From Bradyrhizobium sp. JYMT SZCCT0180 (GTDB taxonomy: Bacteria > Pseudomonadota > Alphaproteobacteria > Rhizobiales > Xanthobacteraceae): a stretch of DNA of 64,000 nucleotides. The stretch spans positions 1 through 64,000 of the forward strand of contig NZ_JAFCLZ010000038.1 in the NCBI RefSeq assembly GCF_018130165.1, in the 5' to 3' direction. Numbering within the stretch: position 1 is the stretch's first letter; each line of letters begins with the position of its first letter. A model generated the notes under the pieces. That model made no database searches and had not been told where the DNA came from. It worked only from the letters and a program-made list of their open reading frames with translations. Positions 41,038 through 48,922 of this stretch are shown piece after piece. The position numbers and the translations under genes are program-made.

Positions 41038-41865
41038 TTACCGCCCCACCCGCTTCAATTCCGCCGTCAACACATCCAGCGCTTCCGCCAGCATCACACC
41101 ACCGCATTCGGTCAACCGTTCCGGAATCACGATGCGTTTTTCCGGCGGATAGAACCGCGCCAGCGCCGGATGTAGCAAAAAGGCCTGGCCGTCGTCGCGC
41201 GCAAAATCGCCGGCCTGCGACACCAGCAGCAAATCCGGTTTCTGGCTCACGATCGCCTCGAGCGAGGCGAAGCCGCCGAAGTTGAAGCCGAGATCGCCGG
41301 CCGTGTTGAACAGCCCGGTCTCGGCCAGCAGCGAGCCGACAAAGCTGTCGCTGCCCGCCACCCAGCCGCGCCGCGAAAGCGGCAGCACCCGATAGTGTTT
41401 TGCAGCGACAGCCTGGCGCGCCCGCGCCAATGCCGCATCGAGCAACGCGATCTGCGCCGCCGCACGATCGGGGTGACCGACGATGTCACCGAACTCGCGA
41501 ATCTGGTCCTTCACCTCGGGCAAGGTTCGCGGCACCGGAAGTTCGGCGAGGCGCAGCCCGTGCGCCTTGAGCAATTCCCGCGTCGAACGCTTGTCGTACA
41601 GATTAGCGACGACGGTATCGGGCTTCAGCAGCATCACGTCTTCCGCGCCGCCCGACAGTTTTGGATAGCGCGCAACGTCACCGGCCACCCAGGCATCGCG
41701 CGAATACCGCGAAAGCCCGAGGATCTGTTCGGGATCGGCCAGCGACAGCAGCAATTGATCGCTGCAGACGTTCATCGACACGATGCGCGGCAATTGAGCG
41801 GCCAGCGCCGCGCTAGGCATCGCCAGCGCCGCAACCGCCAGCAGCACGGCAAGCCGGCGGCGCAT
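41038..41865 (-). CDS. btuF: Periplasmic binding protein of an iron/B12-type ABC transporter (BtuF-like)
   Basis: The 275-residue periplasmic protein has a signal peptide (MRRRLAVLLAVAALAMPSAALA). A single TroA/BtuF-type domain has RIVSMNVCSDQLLLSLADPEQILGLS near the start and a long backbone helix. Its ATG at 41865 shares a base with the stop of the ATPase gene. The family includes B12, heme and siderophore binders; the riboswitch-controlled receptor next door supports cobalamin. It has no lipobox, so it is probably soluble. Confidence 0.8.
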   Translation of the reverse strand: MRRRLAVLLAVAALAMPSAALAAQLPRIVSMNVCSDQLLLSLADPEQILGLSRYSRDAWVAGDVARYPKLSGGAEDVMLLKPDTVVANLYDKRSTRELLKAHGLRLAELPVPRTLPEVKDQIREFGDIVGHPDRAAAQIALLDAALARARQAVAAKHYRVLPLSRRGWVAGSDSFVGSLLAETGLFNTAGDLGFNFGGFASLEAIVSQKPDLLLVSQAGDFARDDGQAFLLHPALARFYPPEKRIVIPERLTECGGVMLAEALDVLTAELKRVGR

Positions 41866-42647
41866 CACAGGTCCGCCCACGGCACGATCACGGCCTCGCG
41901 CTGGTATTCGGCGCGGTAGGCGCTGATCCGGAACACGTCGGCTATCACCTGCTCCGACAACGCTTCCACCGGCGCGCCCTGCGACACCAGCCGGCCCTCC
42001 TTCAGAACCAGCACATGATCGGCGAACCGTGCGGCGAGGCCAAGGTCGTGCGTCACCACGATGACCAGCACGCCCTTGTCGGCGGTGGCGCGCAGATTCT
42101 TCATCACGTCGATCTGGTGGCGCGGATCGAGCGAAGCGGTCGGCTCGTCGGCGAGGATGACAGGCGCCTCCACCGCGAGCACGCGCGCCAGCGCGACGCG
42201 GCTGCGCTCGCCGCCGGACAGTTCGGTGACGCGGCGTTCGCTGAACTCCACCACATCGACGGCCTGCATCGCACGCAATACGGCGTCAGTATCCTTTGGC
42301 GACAGCCGCGCCGGATCGGTCGCGCCATGCGGATAGCGACCGAGCGCCACGATGTCGCGCGCCGGCAGCGGCCAGTGCACGATGTGGCCCTGCGGCAGAT
42401 AGGCAAATCGTTTTGCGCGTTCGCGCAACGACAGGTCGGCCAGCGCATCGCCGCCGATGTGGATGTCGCCGCGGGACGGCAGCAGCCCTGACAGCGCCCG
42501 CAGCAGCGTGGTCTTGCCGGCGCCGTTCGGCCCGACCAGCGCGACCAGATGCCCCGCGGTCAGCGACAGCGAGACATCGCTGAGCACATGGCGGCCGGCC
42601 AGCGTCACGTTCACGCCGCGGGCGGTGAGAAGAGCTGCTTCGCTCAT
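41865..42647 (-). CDS. btuD: ABC transporter ATP-binding protein (BtuD-like)
   Basis: The 260-residue ATPase has Walker A GPNGAGKTT (about 38-46), signature LSGGERSRVALARVLAVE, and Walker B PVILADEPTASLD with a switch His in VVTHD. The sequence type (FecE/BtuD/HmuV) goes with the FecCD permease encoded just upstream, overlapping by 4 bases. It powers uptake of the ligand bound by the BtuF-like protein. Confidence 0.87.
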   Translation of the reverse strand: MSEAALLTARGVNVTLAGRHVLSDVSLSLTAGHLVALVGPNGAGKTTLLRALSGLLPSRGDIHIGGDALADLSLRERAKRFAYLPQGHIVHWPLPARDIVALGRYPHGATDPARLSPKDTDAVLRAMQAVDVVEFSERRVTELSGGERSRVALARVLAVEAPVILADEPTASLDPRHQIDVMKNLRATADKGVLVIVVTHDLGLAARFADHVLVLKEGRLVSQGAPVEALSEQVIADVFRISAYRAEYQREAVIVPWADL

Positions 42648-43687
42648 GCGACACCTCCCCCGAGCGCACGGCGTTCGCGCGCGATCAGATAGAGGAAGAA
42701 TGGCACACCGATGATCGAGGTCAGCACGCCGACCTTGATGTCGCTGGTCGAGGGAATGATCCGCACCGCGATGTCAGCGGCAAGCAGCAGCGCCGAGCCT
42801 GCCAGCGCACTCGGCACCAGCAGCCGCGCCGGATCGTGGCCGATCAAGGGCCGCATCAGATGCGGCGCGACGAGGCCGATGAAGCCGATGGTGCCGGTGA
42901 CCGCAACCGCGCCGCCGACCCCGAGCGCCACGCCCGTAATCACGATCAGCCGCAAGCGCCCGACATCGACGCCGAGGCTCTGCGCGGTTTCCTCACCGAG
43001 GCTGAGCGCGCGAAAGGAATGGCGCTGGCTGAACAGGATGATGCCACCGGCAATAATGAACGGCAGCGCCAGCATCACATGCTGAAAACTGCGATCCTCC
43101 AGCGAGCCCAGCAGCCAGAACGCGATCTCCAGCACCACGAAGGGATTGCTGGAGAGGTTCATCACCAGCGCCGTCGCCGCACCCGCCAGACTCGAAATCG
43201 CAAGACCGGCCAGGATCAGGATCAGCAGCCCGGCATTGCGGCCGGCAATCGTCAGCAGCACGAACACCGATCCGAAAGCGGCCATGATCGCCACGACCGG
43301 CAGCGCATAGGAGCGCACATCGGCCCAGCCCAGCGCGATCACCAGCACCGCGCCGAAGGCCGCCGATTGCGGCGCGCCGAACAGCGAGGGCGAGGCCAGC
43401 GGATTGCGCAGCAGGCCCTGCAGCGACGCGCCTGACATTCCCAGGATGGCGCCGATCGCCAGCGCCAGAATGGTCCGCGGCAGACGGATTTCCTGCACGA
43501 TCACCTGCGCCACATCGCTGCCGCCGCCGAGCAGAGCTTCCATCACCGCCAGCGGCGACAGCCGCACCGGCCCGATGCCGAGCGAGATCAGCACGAGCAG
43601 CCCGACGAGGCCGGCAAGCGCGGCCGTCACGCCAATCCGGCGCCGCGCGGCCTCCTCGTTGGCAGCCATGATGGTCTCAACACTCAT
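42644..43687 (-). CDS. btuC: FecCD-family ABC transporter permease (BtuC-like)
   Basis: The 347-residue inner-membrane protein has about ten membrane segments. It has FecCD landmarks including LPRTILALAIGAILGMSGASLQGLLRNPLA, and GTIGFIGLVAPHLMRPLIGHDPARLLVPSAL. ATG 43687 (MSVETIMAANEE) is used; a start 11 codons earlier lacks support. It heads the btuCDF operon, divergent from the riboswitch-controlled receptor. I see no second riboswitch on the minus strand before this gene. Confidence 0.87.
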   Translation of the reverse strand: MSVETIMAANEEAARRRIGVTAALAGLVGLLVLISLGIGPVRLSPLAVMEALLGGGSDVAQVIVQEIRLPRTILALAIGAILGMSGASLQGLLRNPLASPSLFGAPQSAAFGAVLVIALGWADVRSYALPVVAIMAAFGSVFVLLTIAGRNAGLLILILAGLAISSLAGAATALVMNLSSNPFVVLEIAFWLLGSLEDRSFQHVMLALPFIIAGGIILFSQRHSFRALSLGEETAQSLGVDVGRLRLIVITGVALGVGGAVAVTGTIGFIGLVAPHLMRPLIGHDPARLLVPSALAGSALLLAADIAVRIIPSTSDIKVGVLTSIIGVPFFLYLIARERRALGGGVA

Positions 43688-43799
43688 CGATCGTCCCCGA
43701 ACGGTCAGCCCGTACCGCACAACGCGTTCGAACGGTACTGCTCATGCGACATAAAAGACGCACTCGTCCAGTGAGGATCGGAGGCGAGGCCTGATGGGA

Positions 43800-43828
43800 T
43801 TGACTCTATCTTTGACAAACTTCTACCA
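43800..43828 (+). promoter_or_regulatory. Possible promoter for the riboswitch and receptor gene
   Basis: TTGACT (43800-43805) and TCTACC (43823-43828) are separated by 17 bases. The -35 element is good and the -10 element is weak. Initiation would fall at the beginning of the riboswitch, which is what one would expect. Confidence 0.3.
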
Positions 43829-43835
43829 TAATTTT

Positions 43836-44010
43836 CGACGGTTCCCGTTTTGGGGATCAAAAGGGAATGCGGTGCGGGGACAGTCCCCCAATTCCGCGGC
43901 TGCCCCCGCAACTGTAAGCGGTGAATCTTTCGTCCTACGCCACTGGGATTCTCGGTCCTGGGAAGGCGACGAAAGGTAACGACCCGCAAGCCAGGAGACC
44001 TGCCGTCAGC
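43836..44010 (+). promoter_or_regulatory. Cobalamin riboswitch
   Basis: The region contains the conserved blocks of the B12 riboswitch in order: GGTTCCCG, then GGGAATGCGGTGCGGGG, CCGCGGCTGCCCCCGCAAC, TGTAAGCGG, CCACTGGG, CCTGGGAAGG, and the B12 box GCAAGCCAGGAGACCTGCC (43986-44004). It is on the plus strand, 126 bp before the TonB-dependent receptor ATG. Binding of adenosylcobalamin normally lowers expression of such receptors. This is the strongest evidence that the locus takes up B12. Confidence 0.95.
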
Positions 44011-44135
44011 CGTGGTCACACGCGAAGATGTCGGTCGGGGAGTACAGGCATTAGTTTCACCAGAGCTGTTTGCAGCACAATGGTGGGACTTGGTTCGCTG
44101 TGACGTGCCACTGACGTCATACCGAGGCCTGAACC

Positions 44136-46418
44136 ATGTCTTCCACCACCCTAGTCGCCAAGCGGCGCCGCCATCTTTTGCTGGCATCCAGCTTTCTGGC
44201 GCCGATCATGGCGCTCGGCATTTCCGGCGCGCAGGCCCAGCAGACGGCCGCGGCCGCCGATCAACTGCCGGTGATCGAGGTCAACCCGCCCGGCGACCAG
44301 AACCGGACCCGTGCCAAGCCTGCGTCCGATCAGGGCTCGGGCACGCGCCGCGTCGTCGCGCCGAACCCGAGGCCGTCAAGCAATCGGAACCCTGCGCCGG
44401 GGACCGGCTCCAACGTCGCGTCGCAAGGCGATGGTCAGGGCGGCGGCGGAGCGCCGGTCCGGCAATTCGCCGGCATCGTCGGCTCTTCGGCAACCGTCAT
44501 CACGGCTGAAGAAATCGCGCATTCGCCTGCGCAGACCTTGCAGGAAATCATCGCGCAAACACCGGGCGTGCAACTGACCAGCCTGTTTGGCGGCGTCAAC
44601 GGCGCGAAGACCAGCGTCGATCTGCGCGGATTCGGTGCGTTTGCGACCTCCAATACCCTGGTGCTGATCAACGGCCGCAGGCTCAACGACATCGACATGG
44701 CCGGCGTCGATTTTTCGACCATTCCGCGCGATTCGATCGAGCGCATCGAAATCACCCGCGGCAACAGCGGCGCGGTGCTCTACGGCGACAATGCCGTCGG
44801 CGGCGTCATCAACATCGTCCTGAAGAACGGCGTCGGTGGTCCCCCGGTCGCGATCCGCGGCGAAGCCGGCGTCGGGTCCTTCAACCAGCGCATGGCCTCG
44901 GTCTCGGCCGCGACCAATTTCGGGCCGTGGTCGACGTCGTTCTATGGCAACGCCATCAAGTCCGACGGCTACCGCGTCAACAACGCGCTCGAACAGCGCA
45001 ACGGGGTCGGCAACCTCAACTACTCCACGCCCGGCCTCACCGCCTTCGTAACGGTGACCGGCGACGATCAGAAGCTCGGCTTACCCGGCGGCCGGCTGGT
45101 CGATCCATCGATTGGTCTCAACGAACTCGTCACCAACCGCCGCGGCGCCGCCACGCCGCTCGACTACGGCAACCAGCAGGGCGCCAGCGCCACCGCCGGC
45201 TTCACCAAGACCCTGTGGAACGGCGTCGATCTCATCATCGATGGCGGCGTGCGGGACAAAAAGCAACAAGGCGCGTTCTTCAGTCCCTTTGCCAACAGCT
45301 ACGTCGACAGCCATCTGCAGACATGGTCCCTGACGCCTCGATTGAGCGTCAAGAACGTAATGTTCGGGCTACCCTCTTCGATCCTGACGGGCATTGATTA
45401 TTACGATGCGACATTCCACCAGGAGCGGCCGGAATTTAAGGGCACACCGCCGATCCATACCTACGATCTGTCGCAGAGAACGATTGCCGGCTATTGGCAG
45501 CAAACCCTTGGGCTGTTGCCGACAACGGATTTCTCGTACGGCGCGCGAATCCAGAACACCAGCCTGAGTGCGCGGGACCGTCTTAACGATCCGCCGAATT
45601 GCGCCCTGTTTTTTACATGCGGCGCTCAGAACCTTCCGCTGGATAGCAGCGAAGTCCAGCACGCGCTGCATGTCGGCCTCGAACATCGCTTCAACAATAT
45701 CGTCTCGGTATTCGGCCGCGCCGCCCGCGCGTTCCGCACACCGAATGTCGACGAAAGATTGTCCTCCGGACCCTCCTTCGATCCTGTCTTCTTCACCCCG
45801 ATTCCCGGCACCTTCCAGCTGAAAACCCAGACCTCGCACGACATCGAGGGCGGCTTCCGCATCAAGTCGGGCGGATTCCAGATGCAATCGAGCATCTACA
45901 ACATGGACCTCGAGAACGAGATCCATTTCAACCCGGCACTGTTCTTTAACACCAACCTCGATCCGACCCGCCGGTACGGCTCGGAAACCAGCGCCTCGCT
46001 TCGCGTCAGCGACAGCGTGCTGCTGCGCGGCGGTGTGGCTTACACCCGCGCGGTGTTCCGTGAAGGGCAGTTCGCCGGCAATGACGTTCCGCTGGTGTCC
46101 CGCTATACCGCCAGTGGCGGCGTGACGTGGAATATCTGGCAGAACTATCTGGTTGCGGACGCCACGGTGCGCGGCTGGAGCGAGCGCTACATGGACAACG
46201 ACCAGAAGAATACCCAGCGCCGCATCCCGGCCGATGCCACCATCGACTTCAAGCTGAGCGGGGCATATCAGCACTTCTTCTGGTCGGTGAGCGTCAACAA
46301 CGTGCTCAACGCGCTGTACTACGACTATGCGATCGCAAGCACGTTCACCGACGGCCGCTTCAGCGCCTATCCGCTGCCGGGCCGGACCTACATGGTGAAG
46401 GCCGGCGCGACGTTCTGA
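44136..46418 (+). CDS. btuB: TonB-dependent outer-membrane receptor, BtuB-like (cobalamin)
   Basis: The 760-residue outer-membrane receptor has a signal peptide ending near AQAQQ. A TonB box-like LPVIEV lies at about residues 47-52, followed by an unusually long proline/asparagine-rich linker (about 52-107). The plug domain has VITAEEIAHSPAQTLQEIIA and IPRDSIERIEITRGNSGAV, then LYGDNAVGGVINIV. The 22-strand barrel ends with an aromatic residue (KAGATF). B12 is the likely cargo because of the riboswitch. The ATG has an AGG about 10 bases upstream. Confidence 0.9.
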   Translation: MSSTTLVAKRRRHLLLASSFLAPIMALGISGAQAQQTAAAADQLPVIEVNPPGDQNRTRAKPASDQGSGTRRVVAPNPRPSSNRNPAPGTGSNVASQGDGQGGGGAPVRQFAGIVGSSATVITAEEIAHSPAQTLQEIIAQTPGVQLTSLFGGVNGAKTSVDLRGFGAFATSNTLVLINGRRLNDIDMAGVDFSTIPRDSIERIEITRGNSGAVLYGDNAVGGVINIVLKNGVGGPPVAIRGEAGVGSFNQRMASVSAATNFGPWSTSFYGNAIKSDGYRVNNALEQRNGVGNLNYSTPGLTAFVTVTGDDQKLGLPGGRLVDPSIGLNELVTNRRGAATPLDYGNQQGASATAGFTKTLWNGVDLIIDGGVRDKKQQGAFFSPFANSYVDSHLQTWSLTPRLSVKNVMFGLPSSILTGIDYYDATFHQERPEFKGTPPIHTYDLSQRTIAGYWQQTLGLLPTTDFSYGARIQNTSLSARDRLNDPPNCALFFTCGAQNLPLDSSEVQHALHVGLEHRFNNIVSVFGRAARAFRTPNVDERLSSGPSFDPVFFTPIPGTFQLKTQTSHDIEGGFRIKSGGFQMQSSIYNMDLENEIHFNPALFFNTNLDPTRRYGSETSASLRVSDSVLLRGGVAYTRAVFREGQFAGNDVPLVSRYTASGGVTWNIWQNYLVADATVRGWSERYMDNDQKNTQRRIPADATIDFKLSGAYQHFFWSVSVNNVLNALYYDYAIASTFTDGRFSAYPLPGRTYMVKAGATF

Positions 46419-46426
46419 GCCAAGAC

Positions 46427-46474
46427 GCCGGTCCGGGACCCGCTCCGGACCGGCTTGTCCTGACCCGACAAGCC
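46427..46474 (+). terminator. Overlapping hairpins after btuB, likely terminator
   Basis: GCCGGTCCGG (46427-46436) pairs perfectly with CCGGACCGGC (46445-46454). A second stem, GGCTTGTC (46452-46459) with GACAAGCC (46467-46474), shares three bases with the first, so both cannot form completely at once. The run after it (AGTATTCTCTTTAG) is only moderately T-rich. Confidence 0.55.
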
Positions 46475-46515
46475 AGTATTCTCTTTAGCCCCGAGGGTTA
46501 AGGGAATGCTGGTTG

Positions 46516-47532
46516 ATGCCTGATGTTTCCGCCGTCGCGGCGACCGATCTGTTGCAGCGGGAAATAGCCGATCCCGATACGCAATGGAGTCTCGGCACGT
46601 TCGGCGCCATCGCCGAATTCGCCCGCGACCGCGACGAGCCGGTGCGGCTGACGCAATCGATCGAGGCCGTTGCAGCGGTGACGCCGCGCGGCGGCATTGC
46701 GCTTAATCCCAACGGCAACAGCCGGCCGTTCGCCTCCGAGAGCATCAGCAAATCAGGCTGGAGCCATCGGATCGCGCTGTGCCTGCCGGCAGGCGATTGC
46801 GCGATGAACGGCCGCAACGCGCTGACGGAAATCGGCGCCGATCGCGACGCGCTGCGGCCGGAGGACCGCGAATCCTTCCTGTTCGATCTCGGCCTCGGTG
46901 CGCTGCAGGCGGATTTCTGCGTGCGCGTCAGTGACCCCGATCTCGCCGCGCGGCTGCGCCAACTCTGCGGCCGCGCCATCTTCGAACACGACAATCCCGC
47001 GATGGGGATGATCCTTGGCGCGAACCCGCATCGCGTCTTCATCAGCCGGCTCGGCCGCATCGAGGTCTATCAGCCGATCCCGCCGCCCTCGGGCAAGAGC
47101 CCGGAAGGCCCGCACACGCATGTGCTGCCAAGACTGCTGAAGAGCGGCCGGACCCATGCAGCTACCGAGCCGGTTCCCGAAGGCTGGATCCCCTGCGCGC
47201 ACATCTATCCGCCGCACCCGTTGCGTGACGGAATGGGCGAAGCCCGGCCTTTCGACCGGACACATCACCAGCGTTTTCAACGGATCCTGGCGGCGTGCGG
47301 CGATCCCGAAACGCTGGCGATCAAGCGGCGCGTCGTCGATGCGGTGCTGGCGGGGGAACCGCCGGTGGCGATCGCCGGCGACCGTCACGGCCGCGCCGGC
47401 ATCCGCATTGCGCTGCGCCAGGTGAAAGCCGAAGGTCAGGTCTCAACGACATTGGCCGCGTGGCTGGCCACTTTCGACCAGAGCGGTCCTGAAGACGGCG
47501 ATGATCCCGCCGCTCTTCACCATGAGGGCTGA
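46516..47532 (+). CDS. Conserved-looking protein of unknown function, downstream of btuB
   Basis: The 338-residue soluble protein has no signal peptide or membrane segment. The N-terminal half (about 10-210) is mixed alpha/beta, with SKSGWSHRIALCLPAGDCAMNGR and GRAIFEHDNPAMGMILGANPHRVFISR. A histidine-rich stretch, EGPHTHVLPRLLKSGRTHAA, follows. The C-terminal half is mainly helical. It starts 97 bp after btuB, separated from it by hairpins, on the same strand. The location suggests a possible link to cobalamin use, but I do not recognise the family and assign no function. Confidence 0.7.
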   Translation: MPDVSAVAATDLLQREIADPDTQWSLGTFGAIAEFARDRDEPVRLTQSIEAVAAVTPRGGIALNPNGNSRPFASESISKSGWSHRIALCLPAGDCAMNGRNALTEIGADRDALRPEDRESFLFDLGLGALQADFCVRVSDPDLAARLRQLCGRAIFEHDNPAMGMILGANPHRVFISRLGRIEVYQPIPPPSGKSPEGPHTHVLPRLLKSGRTHAATEPVPEGWIPCAHIYPPHPLRDGMGEARPFDRTHHQRFQRILAACGDPETLAIKRRVVDAVLAGEPPVAIAGDRHGRAGIRIALRQVKAEGQVSTTLAAWLATFDQSGPEDGDDPAALHHEG

Positions 47533-47644
47533 ATCAACCCGATAACGGGGCGTTTTCGAGCCAAATTCGCGCCCCCAGCGGCGCAATCCGTGGTATTACC
47601 GCCGAAACACCCCCCGACGGCATGCGTCGCGGTTCCAGAGGTAT

Positions 47645-47896
47645 ATGATGAACGACGAACCGAAGAGTCCGGCCGAAATGAAAGAGATTCGGCTGCACCG
47701 CAAGCGTACCCAGGAGGTCGAGGGCATCAAGGCGATGGCAGAGATCGCGGCCTCCGACATCGCAATTCGCAAGCGGACTGAAAAGCTGCGCGCGCTGCGG
47801 CTGGCCAAGGAAGCTGAGGATCTTGCCAATCCGCCCGAGCCGAAGGCCAAGCCCAAAGCGAAAGCCAAAGTGGCGAAGAAGGCTGACGTAAAATGA
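47645..47896 (+). CDS. Small basic protein of unknown function (first of a similar pair)
   Basis: The 83-residue protein is helical and charged, ending in a lysine/alanine/proline-rich tail (KPKAKAKVAKKADVK). It contains KLRALRLAKEAE, a motif that recurs as KLKALRLAREAA in the next gene. ATG 47645 is followed by a second in-frame ATG. It overlaps the next gene by 4 bases (ATGA). Tails of this composition occur in histone-like and nucleic acid-binding proteins, but no domain can be named. Confidence 0.65.
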   Translation: MMNDEPKSPAEMKEIRLHRKRTQEVEGIKAMAEIAASDIAIRKRTEKLRALRLAKEAEDLANPPEPKAKPKAKAKVAKKADVK

Positions 47897-48180
47897 GCAA
47901 AGATGATCGCGACCGCGCCCAGGCGCGTCTGGATAAAACCACCCGCGCAGCCCAGGACGCGCGGTCCGGCAAGGCCGACCGCGATGCGGCCTCAAGGGCC
48001 ATGCTCGACAACATGGCGAAGCTGAAGGCGTTGCGACTTGCCCGCGAAGCCGCCGCACCTCCGGCTCCCGTCAAGGCAAAGAAGGCCGCGGCCAAATCGA
48101 AACAGCCGGCCGAGAAGCGGCCGACCCCGGCATTGGGCGATTGGCTGGCGAGCCAGCAAAGCGGCGGACGACGGACCTAA
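47893..48180 (+). CDS. Small basic protein of unknown function (second of a similar pair)
   Basis: The 95-residue protein starts with a charged helical region rich in Arg/Asp/Lys (SKDDRDRAQARLDKTTRAAQ) and contains KLKALRLAREAA. It then runs into an Ala/Lys/Pro tail (PAPVKAKKAAAKSKQPAEKR) before a short C-terminal segment (ALGDWLASQQ). The motif shared with the preceding gene suggests a tandem duplication followed by divergence. Function unknown. Confidence 0.65.
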   Translation: MSKDDRDRAQARLDKTTRAAQDARSGKADRDAASRAMLDNMAKLKALRLAREAAAPPAPVKAKKAAAKSKQPAEKRPTPALGDWLASQQSGGRRT

Positions 48181-48205
48181 GATCGGAAGACCCTGAAGCA
48201 GGGAC

Positions 48206-48250
48206 AAGGCTGAGCTCTCTGAGCTCAGCCTTAACTTCAGCACTGAAGTT
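48206..48250. terminator. Tandem hairpins between convergent genes (bidirectional terminator)
   Basis: AAGGCTGAGCTC (48206-48217) pairs perfectly with GAGCTCAGCCTT (48221-48232) across a 3-base loop. Immediately after it, AACTTCAG (48233-48240) pairs with CTGAAGTT (48243-48250). The pair sits between the plus-strand basic protein gene (ends 48180) and the minus-strand small gene (ends 48263). Confidence 0.75.
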
Positions 48251-48262
48251 ATGCTTGCAGCG

Positions 48263-48502
48263 TTACGCCGGTGGCCAATGGATCATCGAGCGCGTCTTGG
48301 TCTCGGCGTCATAGACCTGCACTTGCAGCATCTGGAATTTGTTCTTCAGCGCTGTGCCCGCCTCTTCGGCGGCTTCGACCGTGTCGTGGTGCGATTTGAA
48401 GTGACCGTCGACCACCAGCGAATATCCTGACGTCGGCGCCTTGTCGGCGCGAATGACTTTGCGGGGCTGCTGTTCTTCGGTTTCGATACGAGGCTTCTTC
48501 AT
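48263..48502 (-). CDS. Small hypothetical protein
   Basis: The 79-residue cytoplasmic protein has a basic N-terminal 25 residues (KKPRIETEEQQPRKVIRADK) and a compact C-terminal domain (GYSLVVDGHFKSHHDTVEAA, LKNKFQMLQVQVYDAET). The ATG at 48502 is chosen because the upstream frame adds residues lacking support. I do not recognise the family. The C-terminal part looks like a beta-alpha-beta unit. Confidence 0.6.
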   Translation of the reverse strand: MKKPRIETEEQQPRKVIRADKAPTSGYSLVVDGHFKSHHDTVEAAEEAGTALKNKFQMLQVQVYDAETKTRSMIHWPPA

Positions 48503-48661
48503 TCTGACTCCGTTTGATTGCCCCGTTTGAAGCCGTATCGGCAAAAAGGGCAAGGAAAATTCGTGTTGCTGGCGCTAGTATATTGCGCAAAGTCGGTCGG
48601 ATTGCGGTGAATGCGTACCTTCCACCGGATAAAGCCGGCTAAGCCGGCGAAAAGGAACGAT

Positions 48662-48817
48662 ATGGGTGGAAACGGGAAGAACAGCGAGCCTCCCAGGCAG
48701 GACAACGACAAGCCGATAAAGCCGAAAGGCCCGCCTGTCGAAGACGACGATTACGAGGATGGCGACATCGCCACGCCCAAACGTGACCGCCACGGCAATG
48801 ACGACGAGCCGTTGTAG
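48662..48817 (+). CDS. Small hydrophilic hypothetical protein
   Basis: The 51-residue protein is highly charged and probably disordered, with a KPIKPKGPPVEDDDYEDGD stretch. ATG 48662 is preceded by AAAGGAA at a 5- to 6-base spacing. A longer frame from 48611 adds only basic residues. Function unknown. The palindromic repeat of family E begins 11 bp after its stop. Confidence 0.5.
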   Translation: MGGNGKNSEPPRQDNDKPIKPKGPPVEDDDYEDGDIATPKRDRHGNDDEPL

Positions 48818-48827
48818 GCCGCGTTAG

Positions 48828-48922
48828 CGTAGGGTGGGCAAAGCGAAGCGTGCCCACCATTCAGAACGATGGTTTGTGGATAGATGGTGGGCACGGCGCA
48901 GTGCGCCTTTGCCCACCCTACG
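48828..48922. repeat. Dispersed palindromic repeat, family E
   Basis: CGTAGGGTGGGCAAA and TTTGCCCACCCTACG ends with GTGCCCACCAT/ATGGTGGGCAC arms, the same element as 40944-41033 but inverted in its inner parts. It separates converging genes. The stop codon of the ATP-grasp gene (48918-48920) lies inside its right end. Confidence 0.8.
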
